Shown: positions 53,638-63,103, numbered from the stretch's first letter. The stretch is 64,000 bases of DNA from Paludibacteraceae bacterium (GCA_905235225.1 CAJOKE010000002.1:1-64000), one strand, 5' to 3'. Made by a program: numbers and translations. Notes: generated from the letters alone by a model not told the origin.

Positions 53638-54301
53638 ACCAATGTATATATCCGTATATACAATTTACACACCAGAATATATGCTGGGCAAACAGACAAT
53701 AATCACCTGCCAGCGCCCACAGAACAACATATAGTACATCTATTAGGAACCATATATACCATTGTTCTCTGTATGCAAGAATCATTAGTACCTGCGCCAA
53801 TAACGCAGGTACTGTTGTAAATGCGTCTAAATACGGCTGGGAATCATTCGTAAAATGCGATAGACATAATCCCGTAATATAGGAGCATACAATTAATAAA
53901 ACAGACATTATCGCAATAAATCGCATTGATAAATGACGGGTGGGCACGGATTCGGCAATATCCTTGTTATCATCTTTTAAACGTTTCCGCCATACATAGA
54001 CTCCGTATATTTGTGTTATAAAGTAATAAGCATTTATGGCAAGCGTACCATACAACGACTCCTTATAACAGATATAACTATATGTTAGTATTTGAGCAAA
54101 ACCAAAAGCAAAAGTCAGAATATTTCCTTGTGAACACAATATAACAGAGCATATGCCTAATAACCCGCAGACGAGAGACAACGCCGTTTGCTTAGTAATT
54201 AAAAATGTAACTACCTGTACGCTCATGCCGACAATTAGAAATGCCCACATAAACGCATTGTCACGGGTAAGGATTTTATTTCTTCTTGCTTTCTGCTGCA
54301 T
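53612..54301 (-). CDS. pnuC: PnuC-family nicotinamide riboside/NMN transporter
   Basis: A 229-aa membrane protein with about seven spans. Signatures: AINAYYFITQIYGVYVWR, and REQWYIWFLIDVLYVVLWALAGDY in the last third, typical of PnuC. It takes up nicotinamide riboside or related vitamins by facilitated diffusion with trapping by phosphorylation. Its start overlaps the Ig-like lipoprotein gene by 26 nt. Confidence 0.92.
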   Translation of the reverse strand: MQQKARRNKILTRDNAFMWAFLIVGMSVQVVTFLITKQTALSLVCGLLGICSVILCSQGNILTFAFGFAQILTYSYICYKESLYGTLAINAYYFITQIYGVYVWRKRLKDDNKDIAESVPTRHLSMRFIAIMSVLLIVCSYITGLCLSHFTNDSQPYLDAFTTVPALLAQVLMILAYREQWYIWFLIDVLYVVLWALAGDYCLFAQHIFWCVNCIYGYIHWSKTLQERV

Positions 54302-56177
54302 CCTTTAACAACTCCTGAGGTTTACTGTCTAATTGAGGTATAGCTGTATAATCGAATGTTTCTTCGAAATCCCAATTGGCACGTAGCGATAATTTGGAAG
54401 GGAAATAATAAACCTTCTCCGGCTGGCGATGCTTTAACCAATCACCCGTAGTCCATTTTTCGTTACCGTCCTCATCTATAAAGAGACGTAGATAATATGT
54501 CTTGGGTTCAAGGTATTCGAATTTTGTTCCCGACTCTTCTGCCGCTAACTGCTTGACTACCTCATCTTTATCATTGAGCAGTTGTAGTACTGCCTTTGGC
54601 TCATACGGATTAAGTTTAACGGTCAGTGTCGAATATTCCTCTAACGATTTAACTTTCAATTGCATTTTGTCTGCTTTATTGCTAACACCGTATATATCAT
54701 GAATAGCCGCAGAATCAAGTCTCAGTTCATACATCTTCTCTGGTTCCCACTTATATTGGACAAGCAAACTCATTTTTGCCGAATCCAACGGGATTATTGT
54801 ACAAGCCAATGGTTTGTATGTCGTATCCACCCTTTGGAACAGGTGAATACTGTCAACCTCATAGTTTGAAATCGGAGTCGGACAGGTTAGAATTAGAGGA
54901 TTATAAACATCAAATGTTGCCGAAGCATTCGATGAAATCGACAATACCGGTGTTTTTTTATTCTTTTCCATCTGTGCCTTTGCCTTCTCGGATATGCGCG
55001 GCGCACGGTACACGGCAAAAACAGTATCTGTTTGTGGCACAAGGTTATACAATGAATCAGACTTTAGATATGTCATTTCAAACATTAAACTGTCCATCCT
55101 TATGGCTGCCGAATCGGTCAACCAGTAAACTAATGTATCCTTTGTCGCATTGGCTTGTAACAAAATATATTTAGTCCAGTCAATCCACGCAGAATCATTG
55201 GCGGTCGAATCAACTTCAGATGGACGTAGTGCTTTGATTTTCGGTAATTCATCTTGGGGAGCAGCAAACTGCAAACGGAAATAATGTGCTGCTTTGTCAC
55301 GATAACAACGTTGGAAATAGTGCCGCTGTTTGTCTTCTTTGAAATACCATAATAGCAAACCGGACGGCTCGTAATACGTATAAGCAACAGCTTGTATTGT
55401 ATCTACCTCACGTAATGCAATGGTATCTTTTCCCAAAGAATCAAGGACTACAGCTGCCCGCCATGTTGTGTCCTGCTCTATCTCTGAATGACAAATTGGT
55501 GTAATAAGTGTATCGACAAATGCCAACCCTTCTCCCGGTTGATATAAATAATCCCGGCTCACATCATTTAGTCCATATAACCTGTATGTCCCTTCCCGAA
55601 TGTTTCTTACGGTAAAGAAACCATTACTGTCAGATTTGCCTATGCGGGTAAATGGTATCGTCGAGAAAGCACTGTCATGTTTATTGGCGTGAATACCGGC
55701 TATCACACCTGAAATAGGATTCAGATCCTCGGCATTTACCACATAACCATTGATTTCCAACGAATCTATATGGTCACCGGTAGAAAACGAAAGACTGTAA
55801 CCGCGAAGCGGAACCTTCTCGTGAAAATCACATATTGCGTCACCGAAATCTATAGTGTACGTAGTACTGTCTCGGGGCGGCTCGTCAAATACAAGAATTA
55901 CTTTCTTTCCGATTGCCTTTACTTCAGGGGGACGTTGCTGTGGGGGAGAAATCAACACATGCTTACTGACATCGTCTAACTGCAAATATTCATCGAAATG
56001 AATCTCAATTCGTTTACCGGTGTAGTTAAGCGTTCCGCTAACTGGTACCTCTTTTAGTACTGTCGGTGGAATCGAATCTTTTGGCCCCCCTTGTGGACCC
56101 ATGCCACGGTTTGCACAACCCGCCATAGCGAGTACAAGCATTACCCAACTACAATGTTTCAAACGTATATCCTTCAT
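54276..56177 (-). CDS. Ig-like domain lipoprotein, 633 aa
   Basis: A lipoprotein signal ends LAMAGC (Cys21). NRGMGPQGGPKDSIPPTVLKEVPVSGTLNYTGKRIEIHFDEYL is the bacterial Ig-like (Big_5) start seen in a widespread Bacteroidetes family. A carboxypeptidase-regulatory-like segment follows (about 155-215; LEINGYVVNAEDLNPISGVIAGI). The rest is beta-rich with a conserved-looking end (LRLFIDEDGNEKWTTGDWLKHRQPEKVYYFP). It is anchored in the envelope; function unknown. It overlaps the deacetylase gene by 29 nt. Confidence 0.88.
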   Translation of the reverse strand: MKDIRLKHCSWVMLVLAMAGCANRGMGPQGGPKDSIPPTVLKEVPVSGTLNYTGKRIEIHFDEYLQLDDVSKHVLISPPQQRPPEVKAIGKKVILVFDEPPRDSTTYTIDFGDAICDFHEKVPLRGYSLSFSTGDHIDSLEINGYVVNAEDLNPISGVIAGIHANKHDSAFSTIPFTRIGKSDSNGFFTVRNIREGTYRLYGLNDVSRDYLYQPGEGLAFVDTLITPICHSEIEQDTTWRAAVVLDSLGKDTIALREVDTIQAVAYTYYEPSGLLLWYFKEDKQRHYFQRCYRDKAAHYFRLQFAAPQDELPKIKALRPSEVDSTANDSAWIDWTKYILLQANATKDTLVYWLTDSAAIRMDSLMFEMTYLKSDSLYNLVPQTDTVFAVYRAPRISEKAKAQMEKNKKTPVLSISSNASATFDVYNPLILTCPTPISNYEVDSIHLFQRVDTTYKPLACTIIPLDSAKMSLLVQYKWEPEKMYELRLDSAAIHDIYGVSNKADKMQLKVKSLEEYSTLTVKLNPYEPKAVLQLLNDKDEVVKQLAAEESGTKFEYLEPKTYYLRLFIDEDGNEKWTTGDWLKHRQPEKVYYFPSKLSLRANWDFEETFDYTAIPQLDSKPQELLKDAAESKKK

Positions 56178-56766
56178 TTCGCAAATAGGCTATCACTTGG
56201 GGAATTGCTGCCAACATCCGCTCATTCGATTTTAGCGAATCATGAAAATTGATGATACTCCCGTTACGAACGTGTTTCTTTATAATGGAAACCATTGTAT
56301 CCGTCGAATAATGGGCATCATAATCATGCGTTAGCACATCCCAAAGCACAATTTTATATCCTGCAGCTGATAGAGCTTTCTTTTGTTTGAAAGTTATTCT
56401 GCCGTATGGCGGACGGAAAAGATCCGTGCCATTCAACACTTTATCCGCCATTACGACATTATTCATATACTCTATCGTTGAATAATTATACCCTTTTAGG
56501 TGATTGTAAGTATGATTTCCCACCCTGTGTCCCTCTCTCACAACACGCTGTAGCAAATGCGGGTACTTGGTTGCATTCTCACCAACCATAAAAAACGTGG
56601 CACTTACCTGCTCACGTTTTAGAATATCAAGCAACTGCGGCGTGACATCTGGTATTGGACCGTCATCAAAAGTCAAATATACAACTTTACGACTCTGGTC
56701 GCCCCGCCACATCACGCCGCGGTACATGCGTTGTAACCAACTCGGTATTTGGTACATTAAGGCCAT
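56149..56766 (-). CDS. Polysaccharide deacetylase (NodB domain), 205 aa
   Basis: CE4 motifs: LTFDDGPIPD (Asp34, Asp35), NHTYNH (His85, His89), FRPPYGRIT and a late IINFHDSLKS. It would remove N-acetyl groups from a glycan such as peptidoglycan. There is no signal peptide, only a short N-terminal amphipathic stretch (YQIPSWLQRMYRGVMW), so its compartment is uncertain. It overlaps the ROK kinase gene by 10 nt. Confidence 0.93.
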   Translation of the reverse strand: MALMYQIPSWLQRMYRGVMWRGDQSRKVVYLTFDDGPIPDVTPQLLDILKREQVSATFFMVGENATKYPHLLQRVVREGHRVGNHTYNHLKGYNYSTIEYMNNVVMADKVLNGTDLFRPPYGRITFKQKKALSAAGYKIVLWDVLTHDYDAHYSTDTMVSIIKKHVRNGSIINFHDSLKSNERMLAAIPQVIAYLRNEGYTFETL

Positions 56767-57713
56767 GCCAAGGCACTTGCACCTAATACAGCGGCATCTG
56801 CCTCTTTTAAGTCAGAGAACGCCACCTTAACCTTGTCACGCCACAAGGGCAGAACATTTTCATTCAGGGCTTTCACCACTGGATCAAGAATCCAATGTCC
56901 GCTCTTTGCCAATCCGCCGAAAAGTATAATGGCTTCTGGTGCACTGAATTCCACAAAATCTGCTAATTTGCGGCCAAGGATTGTACCGGTATAATCAAAT
57001 ATTTCTTTTGCAACAGAATCTCCCTGTTCGGCTGCATCATATACATCCTTAGATGTGATATTATTGACATCCAAATCACGCAAAACGGTTTTCTTTTTGG
57101 ACGATGTCACAATTTCTTTTGCTGTACGGGCTACTCCTGTTGCTGAGCAATATGCTTCCAGACACCCTTTCTTACCGCAATTACATTGGCGGGCATCTTT
57201 GTCATAAGATACTGCCGTATGCCCCAATTCACCGGCAAATCCGTCATGACCATACACAACCTTGCCGTCTATGACTATACCGCTGCCGACACCAGTACCA
57301 AGAGTTATCATGATAAAGTTTTTCATGCCCTTGGCTGCACCATAAGTCATCTCACCCATTGCTGCTGCATTGGCATCGTTGGTAATCTTACACGGTAATC
57401 CGAATTTTGTAGTCATTAATTCCGCAAATGGCACATACGCCCCCCATGGCAGGTTCATCGCACCTTGGATAGCACCGGTATAATAGTTCCCGTTCGGCAC
57501 ACCCGCACCAATTCCGCGAAACATATCAAAACCGCCAACTGGCTCTACGATTTTCTCTGCTTCTGCATACAATGCGTCAATGTAATCGTTGATTTTCGGA
57601 TACTGTTGCGTCTTGATTGACGTACGAGCTAACACATGACCACGCGCGTCCACAATACCAAGAACGCTGTTGGTGCCTCCCATATCGAGGCCGAGTACAT
57701 AAGGTTTTTCCAT
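56757..57713 (-). CDS. ROK-family glucokinase
   Basis: A 318-aa sugar kinase: phosphate loop GLDMGGTNS (8-16), NDANAAAMGEMTYGA with the catalytic Asp, TLGTGVGSGIVIDGK, ELGHTAV and the zinc site CNCGKKGCLEAYCS. It phosphorylates glucose or a related hexose in the cytoplasm. There is no N-terminal DNA-binding domain, so it is an enzyme, not a ROK repressor. It lies 24 nt after cdsA. Confidence 0.95.
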   Translation of the reverse strand: MEKPYVLGLDMGGTNSVLGIVDARGHVLARTSIKTQQYPKINDYIDALYAEAEKIVEPVGGFDMFRGIGAGVPNGNYYTGAIQGAMNLPWGAYVPFAELMTTKFGLPCKITNDANAAAMGEMTYGAAKGMKNFIMITLGTGVGSGIVIDGKVVYGHDGFAGELGHTAVSYDKDARQCNCGKKGCLEAYCSATGVARTAKEIVTSSKKKTVLRDLDVNNITSKDVYDAAEQGDSVAKEIFDYTGTILGRKLADFVEFSAPEAIILFGGLAKSGHWILDPVVKALNENVLPLWRDKVKVAFSDLKEADAAVLGASALAWP

Positions 57714-57737
57714 ACTATTATGATTTAATAAAGTTTG

Positions 57738-58568
57738 TTAGAGCAATATTATAAGGAGTACCACAACTGGAGTTGCCAGCAACAGACTGTCAAATCGGTC
57801 CAAGACACCACCATGACCGGGCATAAAGCGACCGGAATCCTTGACTCCAAGGGTTCGTTTCATTAGGCTTTCCATCAAATCACCTAAAGTACCTGCGACT
57901 GCAATCATTAACGCAAATATCAAAGCATCCATCAAAGGATGAGACCAGTCTGCAAACCACCCTGCTCTGTAATAGATATAGCCTGCAAGGAGTGCAAATG
58001 CAAAACCGCCAAACAATCCTTCCCAACTTTTGGCAGGAGATACACGAGGGAACATTTTATGGTTGCCGTTCTTACGTTTGGCGGTTAAACAGCCTATACA
58101 ATAGGCTCCTGTATCATTTACCCATATTGTTATGAATAGTGCCAAAAGAATAAACTTTGACTTATCTAATACCACATTCATTAACGCAAAAGGAACGGCT
58201 ATCATTACCTGGGAAACAAGAATTGAACCCCATTCTTGAATAGGATTCTTTTCCTTCAGCCATAATTCGGAGAGTATCAGCACCATTAGCAAAATAACAT
58301 ATGCGACCTGAATCCACATCATTTGTCCTATGTGAAGACAATCTGCATTAAACATCAGCCAAATTATAGCAAACAATAAACCACCGGCAAGCATAGATCC
58401 TACACGGACAAAACAGGATGTATGTAACAAAACATGTTGCTCACGGACAGCTAACATACTAACACACATGAACAATACTCCGAAAAATATCGGATGAACT
58501 AAAATGCTCGATACCACAAGAGCTACATAAACTGCTCCGGATAGCGTTCTTTGCCAAAATGAACTCAT
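57738..58568 (-). CDS. cdsA: Phosphatidate cytidylyltransferase
   Basis: A 276-aa membrane enzyme that makes CDP-diacylglycerol from phosphatidate and CTP. About seven spans; the C-terminal signature SPAKSWEGLFGGFAFALLAGY followed by KDSGRFMPGHGGVLDRFDSLLLATP is complete. ATG 58568 (MSSFWQRTLSG) is preferred to the ATG three codons earlier by similarity to family starts. Its promoter is superimposed on that of the divergent 115-aa gene. Confidence 0.94.
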   Translation of the reverse strand: MSSFWQRTLSGAVYVALVVSSILVHPIFFGVLFMCVSMLAVREQHVLLHTSCFVRVGSMLAGGLLFAIIWLMFNADCLHIGQMMWIQVAYVILLMVLILSELWLKEKNPIQEWGSILVSQVMIAVPFALMNVVLDKSKFILLALFITIWVNDTGAYCIGCLTAKRKNGNHKMFPRVSPAKSWEGLFGGFAFALLAGYIYYRAGWFADWSHPLMDALIFALMIAVAGTLGDLMESLMKRTLGVKDSGRFMPGHGGVLDRFDSLLLATPVVVLLIILL

Positions 58569-58626
58569 AACAAACACGAGGTTTACAACGTTTTATGACT
58601 CCAATTCCTATTTTTTTCAAAAATTT

Positions 58627-58658
58627 CTTGCAAAGGTACAAAAAAAACACTACCTTTG
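58627..58658 (+). promoter_or_regulatory. Promoter of the 115-aa protein and glycosyltransferase genes
   Basis: CTTG (58627-58630), 20 nt, TACCTTTG (58651-58658). It gives a start near 58665 and supports ATG 58688. It shares almost all its bases with the cdsA promoter on the other strand. Confidence 0.65.
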
Positions 58659-58662
58659 CAAA
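58631..58662 (-). promoter_or_regulatory. Promoter of cdsA
   Basis: TTTG (58659-58662), 20 nt, TACCTTTG (58631-58638) on minus, a perfect match. It is superimposed on the plus-strand promoter with the boxes interleaved. Confidence 0.7.
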
Positions 58663-58687
58663 TTATTTTGAAAATTTATTGAAATTT

Positions 58688-59035
58688 ATGCTTTCTGAAG
58701 AACAAATAATGAGTCCGGACGAACTGGAACAAGTCGAATACATGTGGAATCTGATTCCCGATCAAGATCGCGCAGGAATGACTAAGGGAGACATCCTGTT
58801 TGTTCTTGATGTTATGGATGACTTCCTCGCTGATAAGGGATTACTGGTGTTTGACGAGGCAACTGGAGATGCCACATATTTGGATGGCGATATCGATGAA
58901 ACCGAGCAATTGGATTATATCCGCAAAGCGGTTAAGGAAGACGGTCGTACCCTGACTGATGTACAAATTCAGTTGATTATGGATGCCGAAATCCAATATG
59001 GTGTTGCACAAGGTTATTATGAGGAAGAAGATTAG
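58688..59035 (+). CDS. Small acidic hypothetical protein, 115 aa
   Basis: A soluble, strongly acidic helical protein: SPDELEQVEYMWNLIPDQDRAGMTKGDILFVLDVMDDFLADKG, later GDIDETEQLDYIRKAVKEDGRTLTD, ending GYYEEED. I recognise no characterised family, but the composition and conserved-looking motifs suggest a real protein. It precedes the glycosyltransferase gene with a 1-nt overlap (TAGTG), so the two are co-translated. The longer upstream reading would cover the promoter and is rejected. Confidence 0.85.
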   Translation: MLSEEQIMSPDELEQVEYMWNLIPDQDRAGMTKGDILFVLDVMDDFLADKGLLVFDEATGDATYLDGDIDETEQLDYIRKAVKEDGRTLTDVQIQLIMDAEIQYGVAQGYYEEED

Positions 59036-60081
59036 TGAAATGTAGCGTCATCATATTAAACTGGAACGGGGCGAATGTTCTTAAACAATTTCTACCGAAT
59101 GTTTTAACCTTCACTGATAGCCCTGATTTTGAAGTTATTGTTGCTGACAACGGTTCTACCGACAATTCTATTGATGTCATACAGCAAATCAATACGGAAA
59201 TTTTAACACAAGGCATTTCCCAACCGGCACGTATCTTCGAATATGAACAGAACTATGGTTTTGCAGAAGGATACAATCATGCTATTTCACAAGTTGATAG
59301 CGAATACGTCGTGCTGCTTAATTCAGATGTAGAGGTTACCAAAGATTGGCTTTCCCCACTGATTGCTTACATGGACCGTCATCATGAGGTGGCGGCTTGT
59401 CAACCAAAAATCCTTTCATGGCGTTCGAAACAGGCAAAAGAGCATCCCGTCAAATTCGAACATGCCGGAGCTGCCGGTGGGCATATTGACTACCTTGGAT
59501 ACCCGTTTTGCCGGGGGCGCATGATGGATTATGTTGAGGACGATCATGGACAATATAATAAAACCGAAACATGTTTTTGGGCTTCCGGAGCATGTATGTG
59601 TGTCCGCACAGAGGTATATAAGGCACTTGGTGGTCTTGACAAAGGTTTTTTTGCCCACATGGAGGAAATTGATTTATGCTGGCGCATGAATTTACGTAGT
59701 TGGTGGGTCGCATGCGTGCCGCAGTCTGTTGTTTATCATGTTGGGGGAGCGTCCTTGAACTATGGTAATCCCAGAAAGACATACCTTAATTTTCGCAACA
59801 ATCTATTGATGCTGTATAAAAATGCGTCACCTTCACACTTGTTTTGTCTTCTTATCACACGTCCGGTGTTGGATTTTGCCGCTGCAATGAACGATCTCGT
59901 ACATGGTCGTGTTCGTAATGCCTTTGCTATCATACGGGCACAATGGGCGTTTTTGTTCCTTATACCTAAATACATGCCTGTGCGCAGAGAGAATCGACGC
60001 CACGCAACGGTCAAAGACATGCTAACTATATCCCGACGCAGTATTGTGTGGGATTTCTACATTCGTCATCTGAAGAAATAA
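59035..60081 (+). CDS. Family 2 glycosyltransferase, 348 aa
   Basis: A GT-A fold enzyme: SVIILNWNGANVLKQFLP, VADNGSTDNSIDV, LNSDVEVTKDWL (DxD-like) and FFAHMEEIDLCWRMN, the rhamnosyltransferase-like EDxD-type block. It starts with GTG overlapping the TAG of the preceding gene. A hydrophobic C-terminal part (about 270-315) may associate with the membrane. It probably adds a sugar to an envelope glycan; acceptor unknown. Confidence 0.92.
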   Translation: MKCSVIILNWNGANVLKQFLPNVLTFTDSPDFEVIVADNGSTDNSIDVIQQINTEILTQGISQPARIFEYEQNYGFAEGYNHAISQVDSEYVVLLNSDVEVTKDWLSPLIAYMDRHHEVAACQPKILSWRSKQAKEHPVKFEHAGAAGGHIDYLGYPFCRGRMMDYVEDDHGQYNKTETCFWASGACMCVRTEVYKALGGLDKGFFAHMEEIDLCWRMNLRSWWVACVPQSVVYHVGGASLNYGNPRKTYLNFRNNLLMLYKNASPSHLFCLLITRPVLDFAAAMNDLVHGRVRNAFAIIRAQWAFLFLIPKYMPVRRENRRHATVKDMLTISRRSIVWDFYIRHLKK

Positions 60082-60086
60082 TCGGA

Positions 60087-61901
60087 TTAGAATCCAAAAG
60101 AGAAACCTACCATGGCGGAGAAATTCTTGCCGTGATAGAATGTTGGAGCAAATTTATTCAGATAATATTGCGCCGTGCAATCGGAGCCTGCATCTTCTGA
60201 CTTGATGGATTGGGTTAGATTATCGTATCCGCGCGCATGGTTGTAACTCAAATTAACCCGTAAATACATATTCGGATGTACCTCGTATATTCCGTCTAAT
60301 GCGATTATGGAATTACGGAATATGGCCTTGTTAAACGGTTTTTGCGAAATGGTTTCCCCTATCCCGCCATCGCTTATTTTTATTCCTGTCGGTGTGCGGT
60401 AAACACGCAGATAAGCATACGAATTATACTTGGTATCATCCGTATAACTGAGTTTGAGAACCATGCCTTTATAAGGGCGGTAACTTATTTCAGTATATAT
60501 GGATTGTGCATTATCACCCATATAATGTCCCATCTGGTAACCATTCGACTGCCATGTCAAAACGTCTATTGAATGAGTATAACACGCTATATAAGACCGC
60601 ATAAACTCGCCCTTGAGACTTAGCCCTTTAATAGGCCAACCGCTCCAGTCAAAACCGATTAGATACGAAACAGGATTGCGCTCTGTATTGGACTTTTTCA
60701 GACGATTGAACTTGAACTCATCCAAATAGAAAGAGCCGTATAATTTAAGGTGTTCAACAGGACGGATGGTTAACGTAAAGAATGCTTGCGAGTTCTGATT
60801 TTCTACGCCAAGCCCTTTTGTCAGCAGATGATCAAGTGACTTATAGAATGCAAACGGAATAAAATATGCCGCCTGAACATTCTTCTCTGCATATACAATC
60901 GAATTACCAAAAGCAAACGATATATACTTTATAGGTGTAAATGTAAACATGTTGGCAGCCATAAACTTGTTATGCGGACGATATTCCTTATCTGTACCGC
61001 CTGCCGTATTGTTCTCTATATAATAACGTGTAGAATCTACTACATTGCTCACTAACCATGCGTGAAAATAATCAAATTGAAACCACCTGCAAGGTGTAAG
61101 TTGAAGTGAAATCATGGGGACTGCCGGATTTCGCCCGGATAGGATATTCGAGCTATGATAACTGTCACCCCAACGGATATTTTCGCGCTGAACACTTATT
61201 GATCCGAACCATGCATAAAGAGATATACCGCCTTTGCTGTCTGAAAAATCACCTCCGTAAGTTGCTTCCTTATATTGTACACCGGCTTCATTGTTAAGAT
61301 AATTCGGCTTCGTCAGTTTGGCTCCGTCTATCTTATCACTGTTGGTCGGGAAATATTTATCGCGCAAACCCACTGTACCATTATAACTGACATCTCGAAG
61401 CGAACCCCAGATTGATACATGCTTGGCTATATCCATTTTTATATCTGCTCCCCACCAACGCTTGATTATAGCTCCTTTTGTTGAGGCATACAAATCCATA
61501 CCGAGAATCGGCTCGATAGACATTTTGAACTGCTTGTTTTTGCTTATATATGAAAATTGCGGATTGGCAAGAGAAAGATTGTAAGTCTGATGATCTGTAT
61601 ATTGAACATAATTATCCGGCACAGTATCCCGCTCTAATGCGAAAACATTGAGATAGAATTTCAGTTCTTCCTTTTGCCTTTTGTTAAGCAGAGAGTCCCT
61701 ACTCTGTGCATCCACAAGCATTTCCGCCACCTGTTTGCGTGAATAAGGGCGGACGGCTGTTTGGTGGACTATCACACCATCTGTCAGCAATTCGTCCAGA
61801 AAATCATATATCATGGTGTAATTCAACGGCACAGGTATATTCTGTGCCGTCAACGGAACTATCAACATGATAGAAACTATCAGAACGAATACTTTCCGCA
61901 T
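60087..61901 (-). CDS. Wzi-like capsule assembly outer-membrane protein
   Basis: A 604-aa protein with a signal peptide (1-19, ending LTAQ). An N-terminal helical segment (YTMIYDFLDELLTDGVIVHQTAVRPYSRKQVAEML) is followed by a long beta-barrel with many alternating aromatic strands, ending FSAMVGFSFGF with terminal Phe as in outer-membrane barrels. The pattern matches the Wzi family (capsule assembly, PF14052), including the FGSISVQRENIRWGDSYHSSNIL region. It may bind capsule or related glycan at the surface. It overlaps the OmpH-like gene by 1 nt. Confidence 0.8.
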   Translation of the reverse strand: MRKVFVLIVSIMLIVPLTAQNIPVPLNYTMIYDFLDELLTDGVIVHQTAVRPYSRKQVAEMLVDAQSRDSLLNKRQKEELKFYLNVFALERDTVPDNYVQYTDHQTYNLSLANPQFSYISKNKQFKMSIEPILGMDLYASTKGAIIKRWWGADIKMDIAKHVSIWGSLRDVSYNGTVGLRDKYFPTNSDKIDGAKLTKPNYLNNEAGVQYKEATYGGDFSDSKGGISLYAWFGSISVQRENIRWGDSYHSSNILSGRNPAVPMISLQLTPCRWFQFDYFHAWLVSNVVDSTRYYIENNTAGGTDKEYRPHNKFMAANMFTFTPIKYISFAFGNSIVYAEKNVQAAYFIPFAFYKSLDHLLTKGLGVENQNSQAFFTLTIRPVEHLKLYGSFYLDEFKFNRLKKSNTERNPVSYLIGFDWSGWPIKGLSLKGEFMRSYIACYTHSIDVLTWQSNGYQMGHYMGDNAQSIYTEISYRPYKGMVLKLSYTDDTKYNSYAYLRVYRTPTGIKISDGGIGETISQKPFNKAIFRNSIIALDGIYEVHPNMYLRVNLSYNHARGYDNLTQSIKSEDAGSDCTAQYYLNKFAPTFYHGKNFSAMVGFSFGF

Positions 61902-62527
61902 TACTTCTTATATCTTGCGTTCAGCCCGTCTATTACATCCTGGGTAATGTCATAGCCGGCAACTTTGTTCATCACCGCTGCGTCATTAAGAATAAGATGA
62001 TAATGACCGTCAGCATTATATTCACGAAGATACTGCTGTACTGAATCTGCTAACTGAAGTGTCAACTCATTTTGCTGAGCCATGAAATCGTTACTTAGTT
62101 TTTGGCGGAGATTTTCCAAATCCTGCTGTTTCTTCATCAACTGCTGCTCCTTGTCCTGCAAACGTTTCTGTTCACTCTCGGCACGTTCGCGGCTCAAAAA
62201 AGCATTTGCCTCAAGCTTGCGCTGAAAATCCATCACATCGCGCTGAAATGTTTCATATTCCTTCTGAAATGCTTTTGCTTTTGAATCAAGTTGAACGGTG
62301 GAAGTCTCATAAGCCGACATCAATTTGTCTGTCGATTCTACAGCAAGGACATAGTGTTTTAGAATCGAATCCGTGTTGATAATAGCTATTGGTAGCAGCT
62401 CTGAATCCACTACCACTTCTTGGCTGACGGGTTTCTTCGTGCGGGGAGTAACGGTAAAAAATACAATAAATAATGCTACAACCGCTGCGCACAATACTGA
62501 ATTGATAATAATTTGAATTTTGTTCAT
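61901..62527 (-). CDS. OmpH/Skp-family periplasmic chaperone-like protein, 208 aa
   Basis: An N-terminal membrane segment (8-27) precedes a short beta part (AIINTDSILKHY) and a long coiled coil (about 65-165, rich in Gln/Lys/Glu), then a beta/helical end (YHLILNDAAVMNKVAGYDITQDVIDGLNARYKK). This is the Skp/OmpH layout. Such proteins hold unfolded outer-membrane proteins in the periplasm; the uncleaved-looking N-terminus suggests a membrane anchor. Confidence 0.9.
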   Translation of the reverse strand: MNKIQIIINSVLCAAVVALFIVFFTVTPRTKKPVSQEVVVDSELLPIAIINTDSILKHYVLAVESTDKLMSAYETSTVQLDSKAKAFQKEYETFQRDVMDFQRKLEANAFLSRERAESEQKRLQDKEQQLMKKQQDLENLRQKLSNDFMAQQNELTLQLADSVQQYLREYNADGHYHLILNDAAVMNKVAGYDITQDVIDGLNARYKK

Positions 62528-62550
62528 ATCTGTACTATTTATTCGTTTTT

Positions 62551-62757
62551 CTATAGTTCGTTGACATTTATCTTTCGTCTGGAAGATATTTTAGCTTCTC
62601 TATCTTGGGAAACGGCACAATGAATTCCACGCTCTCTCATTACCTTCGACTGGGAAATATGTTGTGACGAAAACCGTCCGTTTTTCTTGAAAATAATCCG
62701 AACTGATAGCAGCAATACTGCCACTAACACAAAACCTATAACTATAATCACCTTCAT
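62551..62757 (-). CDS. Small conserved membrane protein, 68 aa
   Basis: One N-terminal membrane helix (3-20), then RIIFKKNGRFSSQHISQSKVMRERGIHCAVSQDREAK. The KKNGRF-HIS-MRERGIHC-SQDREA pattern is one I recall from small Bacteroidetes proteins next to OmpH-type genes; their function is unknown. The promoter at 62778-62809 gives a leader of about 14 nt and would drive this gene, the OmpH-like gene and the Wzi-like gene. Confidence 0.8.
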   Translation of the reverse strand: MKVIIVIGFVLVAVLLLSVRIIFKKNGRFSSQHISQSKVMRERGIHCAVSQDREAKISSRRKINVNEL

Positions 62758-62777
62758 TATTACACGACAAAATCGTG

Positions 62778-62809
62778 CAAAAGTAATACATTTTTTTTAT
62801 ATCCGCAAA
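62778..62809 (-). promoter_or_regulatory. Promoter of the small membrane protein / OmpH-like / Wzi-like operon
   Basis: TTTG (62806-62809), 20 nt, TACTTTTG (62778-62785) on minus, a perfect match to the consensus. Confidence 0.7.
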
Positions 62810-63034
62810 TTTTTTTGATAATAGTTGGCAAAAAAACAATTATTACACATTTTATCTTTTGACAAGTCTAAGTGACATTTTTCATTATGTTGTATTTTTC
62901 AGTCACTCAAAAGAGCCGCCACTTACCTGCCACTTACCTGCCACTTACCTATTGAAAAAAGTATCATTTTTTACCGTTATTTTGCAAATTCTTTGCTTTT
63001 ATTGCACGGCTTTTTCCGAAAAGTGTATAAAAAA
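62810..63034. other. Gene-free divergent intergenic region
   Basis: About 225 nt between two opposed promoters. It holds the 11-bp array at 62918-62950 and an inverted pair AGTGAC/GTCACT on its left (about 62870 and 62903). No coding frame is credible. Confidence 0.5.
62918..62950. repeat. Second copy of the 11-bp tandem array, inverted
   Basis: Three exact units of GCCACTTACCT (62918-62928, 62929-62939, 62940-62950). Read on minus this is AGGTAAGTGGC, a rotation of the unit at 26045-26088. On minus the array also ends in GGCGGCT, as at 26 kb. The two loci therefore belong to one repeat family. Confidence 0.92.
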
Positions 63035-63066
63035 TTTGTGTATCTGCAAAAAATGTTGTAAATTTG
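63035..63066 (+). promoter_or_regulatory. Promoter of the bactofilin gene
   Basis: TTTG (63035-63038), 20 nt, TAAATTTG (63059-63066). It lies 37 nt before ATG 63104. Confidence 0.7.
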
Positions 63067-63103
63067 CAGGCTAAATTGTGGAACTAATAGAATATCTGAT
63101 AAA

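Noticed and set aside
62810..63034. A small RNA or tRNA gene in the divergent gap
   Set aside because: No cloverleaf or terminator-like hairpin could be drawn; only the repeat array and promoters are seen.
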